From: Opitutaceae bacterium | GTDB lineage: Bacteria; Verrucomicrobiota; Verrucomicrobiia; Opitutales; Opitutaceae | NCBI GenBank assembly: GCA_016715765.1 | Contig: JADJZJ010000056.1 | Span: 1-11,552, forward strand | DNA: 11,552 bases | Reading direction: 5' to 3' | Shown: piece after piece, positions 6,806 to 11,552 of the stretch | Position numbering within the stretch: the stretch's first letter is position 1 | Layout of the letters: each line of letters starts with the position of its first letter | Position numbers and translations under genes: made by a program | Notes under the pieces: model-generated | The model's database searches: none | The model's input: only the letters and a program-made list of their open reading frames with translations | Told to the model about the DNA's origin: nothing

Positions 6806-8698
6806 TCAGAAGCTCCAGTCGAGCCCGCCGTAGACCGCGAGGCCGGGCGACGGGAAGCCGTTGACGGCCTCGTATTGCTCGTCGAGCGCGTTTTCGACGC
6901 GAAGACGGAGGTTGAGGTTGTCGCGGAGATACCACGTGCCGTAGACGCGCAGCAGCGTGTAGTTCTCGCCGTCGGTGCGGCCGTAGGTCAGGGCGTCCAC
7001 GTCCTCGCGGTCCGCGACCCAGCTGACGCCGGTGCCGATGGTGAACTGGCGGCCAATGTCATGGCGCAAATCGGCGCCGACCGCGTGCCGCGGGCGCCGG
7101 AGGAGGCGCTGGCTGGCGGTGACGTCCTCGGCTTCCAGCCAGGTGTGGGCGAGTTCGAGCCGGGTGTCGTCGGTCAGGTTGAGCAGCACCGAGGTCTCGA
7201 TGCCATGGGTCTTGGCCTCGCCGATGTTCCGCACGGTGGACGGGAAGACCATGAAATCGTAGTTGATGAGGTTGTCGAAACGCGTGTCGAACCAGGTCAC
7301 CGACACGAGGCCGCGGTTGTCGGGCAGCGTCAGGTCAACCCCCGCGTCCCAGCCCCTGGCCTTTTCCGGTTCCAAGGTCGGGTTGCCCACATAGTAGGCC
7401 GAGGTGCCGTAGAGATCGAGGAAGCTGGGTGAGCGGAAGGCCGTGCCGTAGCTGGCGCGGAACTTGAGGCGCTTGGGTTGGGCGATCCACGCGAGGGCGG
7501 CGCGGCCGGTGGCGGCGTTGCCGAAGGTGTCGTGGTCGTCATTGCGCAGGCCGACGGTGAGATAGAGGCTTTCGCTGAGCGTGATCTCGTCCTGGAGGAA
7601 AAACGCCAGGAGCGACTGCTCGCGGTCAATGTTGCCGAAGCCGGTGTTGCGGGTGGCCGAGCGATCCACCGTGGTGCCGAAGGTCAGGCGGTTGCGCTCG
7701 AGGCCGGTCCAGGTGGCCTGGGCGTCGAAAACGGCCCGCTTGGTCTTGTTGTGGTCCTGCGAGGGGGGCGTGGCCCAGGGCGGGTTCGGGAGGGGGTTGT
7801 CGGAGACCAGCTCGCGGTGCTGCGCGCCGAGGATGAGGTGCACGTTCCACTCGGGCGCGGGGGCGAAATCCGCGAAGACCGTGGCGAGCAGGATGCGCTC
7901 ACGCTCGGTATTGTTGGGGTCGTTGGTGAATCGGTCGCCGGGCGACTCGTAGAGGCCATGGTAGCCGCGCAGGGTCGCGCCGATGCGGGTCGTGGTGCTG
8001 ACATCGCGATCCAGGCGCAGCGCGAAGTTGCCGCGGGTGAAGGCGCTGTCCGGCCGGTCGTTCTCGGTGCGAAAGGCCGAGAGGCTGAACGCATAGGCCA
8101 TGGCCTCGCGCTGCCCCTGGGCCGCGTAGGCCGCCTGGGCCGAGGCGAAGCTGCCGCCTTCCACCGACAGCGTGCTGCTGCCGGGACCGCTGCCGCGGTT
8201 CTGGCTGAGGGCGATGACGCCGCCGAGCGCCTCGCCGCCGTGCAGCGTGCTCTGCGGGCCGCGGACGATCTCGACGCGCTCATGGGCGCCGAGGGCGGCG
8301 CCGCCGATGAGGTTGAAATACTCCGTGTTGGCGTCGTTGAAGCGGATGCCGTCCACCAGCACGAGCGTGTGGTTGGAGTTGGAGCCGCGGGTGAAGAGCG
8401 AGGTCACGCCGCCGGTCTGGCCGGTGGTCGCCGACGGCAGGCCGGGCTGGGTGCCGAGTGCGGACAGCAGGTCCGTCTGCTGGCGCGCGGCGAGGTCGGC
8501 CGCGGTCACGACGCTGGCGGCCGAGGCGAGTTGGGCGAACGACACGGGCGTCCGCAGGGCGGTCACGACCAGGGTGTCGAGGTTGACGGGCTCCGTCGTG
8601 TCGGCGGAGTCCTGGGCACGGCCGGACGCGAGCGTCGCGGCCAGCGCGATGCTGGCGAGGATCCGGCCCGGAGTGCGGGCGGATGGGAATGCAATCAT
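6806..8698 (-). CDS. btuB: TonB-dependent vitamin B12 outer-membrane receptor
   Basis: Outer-membrane beta-barrel importer of cobalamin, energised by TonB-ExbB-ExbD (not in this window). The 630-residue product resembles BtuB (about 614). A signal peptide (1-28, ending SGRA) is followed by a TonB box LDTLVVTA (40-47), the plug domain with FTRGSNSNHTLVLVDGIRFN (102-121) and ERVEIVRGPQSTLHGGEALG (140-159), then a barrel rich in alternating aromatic strands, including KFRASYGTAFRSPSFLDLYG. It ends in the aromatic DWSF typical of barrel-assembly signals. The ATG at 8698 puts the signal peptide at the N-terminus; an in-frame GTG at 8731 would add 11 polar residues. It is the first gene of the operon, behind a cobalamin riboswitch, which is the main evidence for B12 rather than a siderophore as substrate. 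Confidence 0.92.
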   Translation of the reverse strand: MIAFPSARTPGRILASIALAATLASGRAQDSADTTEPVNLDTLVVTALRTPVSFAQLASAASVVTAADLAARQQTDLLSALGTQPGLPSATTGQTGGVTSLFTRGSNSNHTLVLVDGIRFNDANTEYFNLIGGAALGAHERVEIVRGPQSTLHGGEALGGVIALSQNRGSGPGSSTLSVEGGSFASAQAAYAAQGQREAMAYAFSLSAFRTENDRPDSAFTRGNFALRLDRDVSTTTRIGATLRGYHGLYESPGDRFTNDPNNTERERILLATVFADFAPAPEWNVHLILGAQHRELVSDNPLPNPPWATPPSQDHNKTKRAVFDAQATWTGLERNRLTFGTTVDRSATRNTGFGNIDREQSLLAFFLQDEITLSESLYLTVGLRNDDHDTFGNAATGRAALAWIAQPKRLKFRASYGTAFRSPSFLDLYGTSAYYVGNPTLEPEKARGWDAGVDLTLPDNRGLVSVTWFDTRFDNLINYDFMVFPSTVRNIGEAKTHGIETSVLLNLTDDTRLELAHTWLEAEDVTASQRLLRRPRHAVGADLRHDIGRQFTIGTGVSWVADREDVDALTYGRTDGENYTLLRVYGTWYLRDNLNLRLRVENALDEQYEAVNGFPSPGLAVYGGLDWSF

Positions 8699-8790
8699 GG
8701 TGTCTGTCTGTGCTTGGGTAAGAGCAGACACGCATGTTCGGTTGCCCGGCAGGCGCTGCCCTCACGCTTCATATTTGCGATGAAGTTTGA

Positions 8791-8826
8791 GCGGCGCGGC
8801 ATGCGCAAAAGTTCCATGCCGGCCGC
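8791..8826 (-). promoter_or_regulatory. Hairpin after the riboswitch, possible expression platform
   Basis: In the btuB leader after the aptamer, GGCATG (8820-8815) pairs with CATGCC (8803-8798) and the outer GCGGC (8826-8822) with GCCGC (8795-8791). A competing long-range pair, CTCACGC (8831-8825) with GCGTGAG (8767-8761), shares bases with it, giving two alternative folds as needed for a switch. No U-run follows and the btuB start lacks a visible Shine-Dalgarno, so whether control is at termination or at translation cannot be read from the sequence. A further small hairpin, GGCAGCGCCTGCC, is at 8760-8748. The leader from the aptamer to the ATG is about 130 bases. Confidence 0.35.
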
Positions 8827-8832
8827 GTGAGT

Positions 8833-9045
8833 GCCTGGGGCGGGATGTTCGGACTTCACATTTCGGCCGGCAAAACTGCCGGCAGCCTCTGCTCCGCCTT
8901 CACCGGGTGCGACCCCGATTGGCTTCCCGTGCGTTCGCCGCACGCTGGAGGTTTGGACTGATGTGTCACCGCAGCGCAACTGTGGCCGGATCTCACGGCC
9001 TTCCCCGCTGCCCCAGACATGAAAAAGAACACGAACGACGCCACA
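8833..9045 (-). ncRNA. Cobalamin riboswitch upstream of btuB
   Basis: On the minus strand the conserved pieces occur in the expected order. GGGGAA (9006-9001) is followed by a stem GGCCG (9000-8996) / CGGCC (8988-8984) enclosing GTGAGATCC, the GGTGxxAATCC element. Next comes ACAGTTGCGCTGCGGTGACA (8983-8964), matching the GCxGxCCCGCxACxGTGA segment. A stem CGTGCG/CGCACG (8944-8928) leads into GGGAAGCC (8928-8921). After a further hairpin (GCCGGCA/TGCCGGC, 8883-8866) a B12-box variant starts at 8857 with GAAGTCCGAACATCCCGCC. CTGGGGC (9016-9010) pairs with GCCCCAG (8841-8835), closing the structure. B12 binding is known to reduce expression of such genes. The 5' boundary is approximate and the B12 box differs from consensus in its second half. 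Confidence 0.82.
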
Positions 9046-9117
9046 TGAGGCCGGCCCGGCGGGCGGTGCAAACCGTTTCTCTGCGCATAAATTGTCGGGG
9101 CGGACGCACCGCTTGCC

Positions 9118-9147
9118 TTGGGGACACTCGTGGAACTCGCTTATATC
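9118..9147 (+). promoter_or_regulatory. metH: Possible sigma-70-like promoter of metH
   Basis: TTGGGG (9118-9123) and TTATAT (9141-9146) are separated by 17 bases and lie 65 bases upstream of the metH ATG. The -10 box overlaps the left half of the inverted repeat at 9142-9171. The -35 is a poor match, so this is a tentative call based on spacing and position. Confidence 0.3.
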
Positions 9148-9171
9148 AATGCATCAGCATTGAGAGATATG
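9142..9171. promoter_or_regulatory. Inverted repeat, likely operator of metH
   Basis: TCAATGC (9146-9152) and GCATTGA (9157-9163) form a perfect 7-bp dyad around ATCA. Outside it, ATATC (9143-9147) is mirrored by GATAT (9166-9170). This AT-rich patch stands out in a GC-rich intergenic region and overlaps the likely -10 box, the place for a repressor. The ATATC/GATAT ends recall sites of ArsR-family, S-adenosylhomocysteine-responsive regulators of methionine genes (SahR type), but I cannot confirm the match. As RNA it could instead form a small hairpin about 50 bases upstream of the metH start. Confidence 0.45.
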
Positions 9172-9211
9172 TTGACTTGCCATTCCCCTGAAACCCGCCT
9201 GTGCTGGGTCC

Positions 9212-10273
9212 ATGCCAAACGTCTCCACCCCCGACCTTGAGGCCCTCTTCCGCGAGCGGATCGTGGTGCTGGACGGCGCGATGGGCTCGATGATCCAGGG
9301 CCGGAACCTCACGGAGGCGGATTTTCGCGGCACCCGCTTCGCCGCCCATCCGCACGACCTCCGGGGCAACAACGACCTGCTGGCTCTCACGCGGCCGGAT
9401 GTCATCGAACAGATTCATGCCGAGTACTTTGCCGCCGGTGCCGACATCGTTGAAACAAACACCTTCAACTCCACCGCGATCTCCCAGGCCGACTATCATC
9501 TGGAGTCGATCGTCACGGAACTGAACACCGCCGCCGTCGCCTGCGCCCGCCGCGCGCCGCTACCAGGGCCGCGGCCGCCACCCCCGGTCGGCGCTGCTTT
9601 GTCGCCGGCGCCATCGGGCCGCTCAACCGGACGCTCTCGATGTCGCCCGACGTCAACCGGCCCGACTTCCGCGCCGTGACCTGGGACCAGGGTTGTCACC
9701 GCCTACATCGAACAGGTCAGGGCGCTCGTCGCCGGCGGGGTGGACACGCTCCTCGTCGAAACCATCTTCGATACACTCAACGCCAAGGCCGCCCTGTTCG
9801 CCATCGAGTGCGTCTTTGACGAGGCCGGAGTGCGCCTGCCGGTGATGATTTCCGTCACGGTCACCGACGCCTCGGGCCGCACCCTGTCCGGCCAGACCAT
9901 AGGCGCCTTCTATCATAGCATCCGCCACGCGCGGCCGTTTTCCGTCGGCATCAACTGCGCTCTCGGCGGCGCCGCGATGCGGCCTTACGTCGAGGAACTC
10001 GCCGCCCTCGCCGAGTGCTACACCACCTGCTACCCGAATGCCGGCCTGCCCAATGCCTTCGGCGGCTACGACGAAACCCCCGCCGACATGGCCGCCGTGC
10101 TGGGTGATTTTGCCGCCGCGGGATTCGTCAACCTCGTCGGCGGTTGCTGCGGTTCCACGCCGGCCCACATCGCCGCCATCGCCGCCGCCGTGAAAGGCCG
10201 CACCCCGCGCGCCCCCGCCCCGCATGCCCCGGGTCTGCGTCTCAGCGGCCTGGAGCCGCTCACTGTCCCCTGA
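9212..10273 (+). pseudogene. metH: Methionine synthase, homocysteine-binding part (two indels)
   Basis: N-terminal homocysteine S-methyltransferase domain of B12-dependent methionine synthase, which binds homocysteine through zinc. Frame-corrected it is about 353 residues, equal to the Hcy domain of E. coli MetH. VVLDGAMGSMIQ is near the start. The zinc ligands are present: Cys in GINCALGG (codon 9956-9958) and the Cys pair in GGCCGSTPAHI (10145-10150). As sequenced the frame is broken. One base seems lost at about 9551-9558 (run of CGC), after which GRRCFVAGAIGPLNRTLSMS and PDVNRPDFRAVTWDQ read in the next frame; one extra G at 9690-9692 restores the frame before VVTAYIEQVRALVAGGVD. Uncorrected, translation stops at 9679. 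The sequence ends with SGLEPLTVP and a TGA exactly at the domain linker. No Shine-Dalgarno is seen at the ATG. The undecayed middle points to assembly error or very recent mutation. Confidence 0.88.
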
Positions 10274-10275
10274 AA

Positions 10276-10374
10276 ATCTTTCTCTTTCCTCGTGCTCTTA
10301 GTCTTTATCGCTTCCCCCAGGACCCTACCCGTCTACCCTGACGAAAGAGAAAGATAAAGAATAAAGATTAAGAG
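10276..10374. repeat. Purine/pyrimidine inverted repeats between the two metH parts
   Basis: The 113-base spacer (10274-10386) is AT-rich compared with its flanks and switches from a pyrimidine-rich to a purine-rich strand. ATCTTTCTCTTTC (10276-10288) is perfectly complementary to GAAAGAGAAAGAT (10343-10355). CTCTTAGTCTTTAT (10295-10308) is complementary to ATAAAGATTAAGAG (10361-10374) with one G-U position. The order of arms is A-B-A'-B', so both pairs together would make a pseudoknot-like fold. It looks like a small inserted repeat; origin and copy number are unknown. AGAGG at 10371-10375 could act as a weak ribosome site for the next gene. Confidence 0.65.
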
Positions 10375-10386
10375 GCCTATTTCGTA

Positions 10387-11552
10387 ATGACCCAATCCGC
10401 CTCCAGTTTCCTCGTCATCGGCGAGCGCACCAACATCACCGGCTCACCGAAGTTCGCCAAGGCCATCAAGGCCGGCGATTGGGACGCCTGCCTCGCCATC
10501 GCCAAGCAGCAGGTCGAGGCCGGCGCCACCGTGATCGACATCAACGTGGATGAGGCCCTCATCGACGGCGAGGCCACGATGGTGAAATTCCTGAACCTCA
10601 TCGCCGCCGAGCCCGACATCTGCCGCGTCCCGGTGATGCTCGACTCCTCGAAGTGGTCGGTCCTGGAAAAGGGCCTCCAGTGCCTGCAGGGCAAGGGTAT
10701 CGTCAACTCGCTTTCACTCAAGGACGGCGAGACCGAGTTCCTCCGCCGCGCCCGGCTCGTCCAGCGCTACGGTGCCGCCGCCGTGGTGATGGCCTTCGAT
10801 GAAAACGGCCAGGCCTCGACCCGTGACGAAAAAGTCCGCATCTGCACGCGCGCGTACAAACTCCTCACCGAACGCCTGGGTTTTGCGCCCGAGGACATCG
10901 TCTTCGATCCCAACATCCTCACCGTCGCCACCGGCATCGAGGAGCACAACAACTACGCCGTCGATTTCTTCGCGGCCACCCGGCTGATCAAGGCCACGCT
11001 CCCCGGCGCGCGGGTCAGCGGCGGCGTGTCCAACGTCTCCTTCTCCTTCCGCGGCAACAATCCCGTGCGCGAGGCGATGCATACCGCGTTCCTCTACCAC
11101 GCCATCGCCGCCGGGCTCGACATGGCCATCGTCAACGCCGGCATGCTCGGAGTCTACGACGAGATCGAGCCCGTCCTCCGTGATCTGGTGGACGACGTGC
11201 TGCTCAACCGCAGCCCGGACGCGACCGAGCGGCTCATCACCCACGCCGAGGAGATCAAGGCCCGCGAAGCCGCCGCCAAGTCCGCCGGCACCGCAACCGT
11301 TGTCGCCGTCGAGGCCGATGCGTGGCGCCGCGCCCCCATCGAGGAGCGACTCTCCCACGCCCTGGTCAAGGGCATCGACGCCTTCATCGAAGCCGACACC
11401 GAGGAAGCCCGGCAGAAGTACCCGAAGCCCCTCGACATCATCGAGGGCCCGCTGATGAACGGCATGCGGGTCGTCGGCGATCTTTTCGGCGCCGGCAAGA
11501 TGTTCCTCCCGCAGGTCGTCAAGAGCGCCCGCGTGATGAAGCGCGCCGTGGC
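10387..11552 (+). CDS. metH: Methionine synthase, folate- and B12-binding part (3' incomplete)
   Basis: Second part of B12-dependent methionine synthase, which takes the methyl group from 5-methyltetrahydrofolate to cobalamin and on to homocysteine. The open frame runs off the window after 388 codons. It opens with a start codon just before the pterin-binding domain: FLVIGERTNITGSPKF (8-23), then VIDINVDEALIDGEA, VPVMLDSSKW, GKGIVNSLSLKDGE, FDPNILTVATGIEEHNNYAV and SGGVSNVSFSFRGNN. Around residue 320 the cobalamin-binding cap module begins, with PLDIIEGPLMNGMRVVGDLF followed by GAGKMFLPQVVKSARVMKRAV. The DxHxxG cobalamin motif and any AdoMet-reactivation domain lie beyond the window. The ATG at 10387 is 113 bases after the stop of the homocysteine part; AGAGG 11 bases upstream is a weak ribosome site. 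The two parts together correspond to one standard MetH. Confidence 0.94.
   Translation, partial: MTQSASSFLVIGERTNITGSPKFAKAIKAGDWDACLAIAKQQVEAGATVIDINVDEALIDGEATMVKFLNLIAAEPDICRVPVMLDSSKWSVLEKGLQCLQGKGIVNSLSLKDGETEFLRRARLVQRYGAAAVVMAFDENGQASTRDEKVRICTRAYKLLTERLGFAPEDIVFDPNILTVATGIEEHNNYAVDFFAATRLIKATLPGARVSGGVSNVSFSFRGNNPVREAMHTAFLYHAIAAGLDMAIVNAGMLGVYDEIEPVLRDLVDDVLLNRSPDATERLITHAEEIKAREAAAKSAGTATVVAVEADAWRRAPIEERLSHALVKGIDAFIEADTEEARQKYPKPLDIIEGPLMNGMRVVGDLFGAGKMFLPQVVKSARVMKRAV

Noticed and set aside
4183..6864. Long plus-strand frames opposite btuD, btuC and btuF
   Set aside because: All overlap well-supported minus-strand transporter genes with complete motifs; these frames show none.
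7478..8830. Open frame of 450 codons on the plus strand opposite btuB
   Set aside because: Antisense of the receptor gene, with low-complexity Gly/Ala/Arg/Val composition; it also reads into the riboswitch expression platform.
8941..9020. A cobalamin riboswitch on the plus strand (CGCAACTGTGG at 8975-8985) serving metH
   Set aside because: The same bases fit the minus-strand aptamer far better: GGGGAA, GTGAGATCC and the B12 box come in order only on the minus strand, in front of btuB.

Overview
This is a GC-rich stretch of a Gram-negative chromosome; an outer-membrane TonB-dependent receptor and a periplasmic binding protein are encoded. Gene content, the GC-rich palindromes between genes and the purine-rich repeat inside the metH region remind me of Verrucomicrobiota of the Opitutales type. 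That placement is an impression, not a demonstrated result. I see no phage, transposase, CRISPR array, tRNA or rRNA. The theme is methionine and vitamin B12.

Layout. Positions 81-1589 (minus) encode biosynthetic threonine deaminase (ilvA). Divergent from it, 1734-3032 (plus) encodes a PLP-dependent O-acetylhomoserine sulfhydrylase (metY). A nested palindromic repeat (3054-3219) fills the gap between metY and the convergent gene at 3215-4024, a binding protein of the BtuF/FepB fold with no signal peptide. After a 206-base gap with a GGA microsatellite and an inverted repeat come four minus-strand genes, transcribed from right to left as btuB (8698-6806), btuF (6780-5915, frameshifted as sequenced), btuC (5918-4941) and btuD (4944-4231). 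They are tightly packed, with 4-base overlaps at the last two junctions. Upstream of btuB, about 8833-9045 holds a cobalamin riboswitch on the minus strand, so the operon is expected to be shut off when B12 is plentiful.

On the other side of the riboswitch, facing right, is B12-dependent methionine synthase. It is split into two reading units: a homocysteine-binding part (9212-10273, broken by two compensating indels) and a folate/B12-binding part (10387 to the window end, incomplete). The cut lies exactly in the linker between the homocysteine and pterin domains, and the 113-base spacer carries purine/pyrimidine inverted repeats. An inverted repeat with ATATC/GATAT ends overlaps the likely metH promoter.

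Together the genes bring B12 through the outer membrane (BtuB), periplasm (BtuF) and inner membrane (BtuCD) for use by MetH, which methylates homocysteine; MetY makes homocysteine from O-acetylhomoserine and sulfide. The main points of interest are the split metH with its repeat-filled spacer, three single-base indels in GC-rich runs that look like assembly errors or very recent mutations, the palindromic element that supplies a stop codon, and the possible metH operator. I do not see a convincing new biological system.
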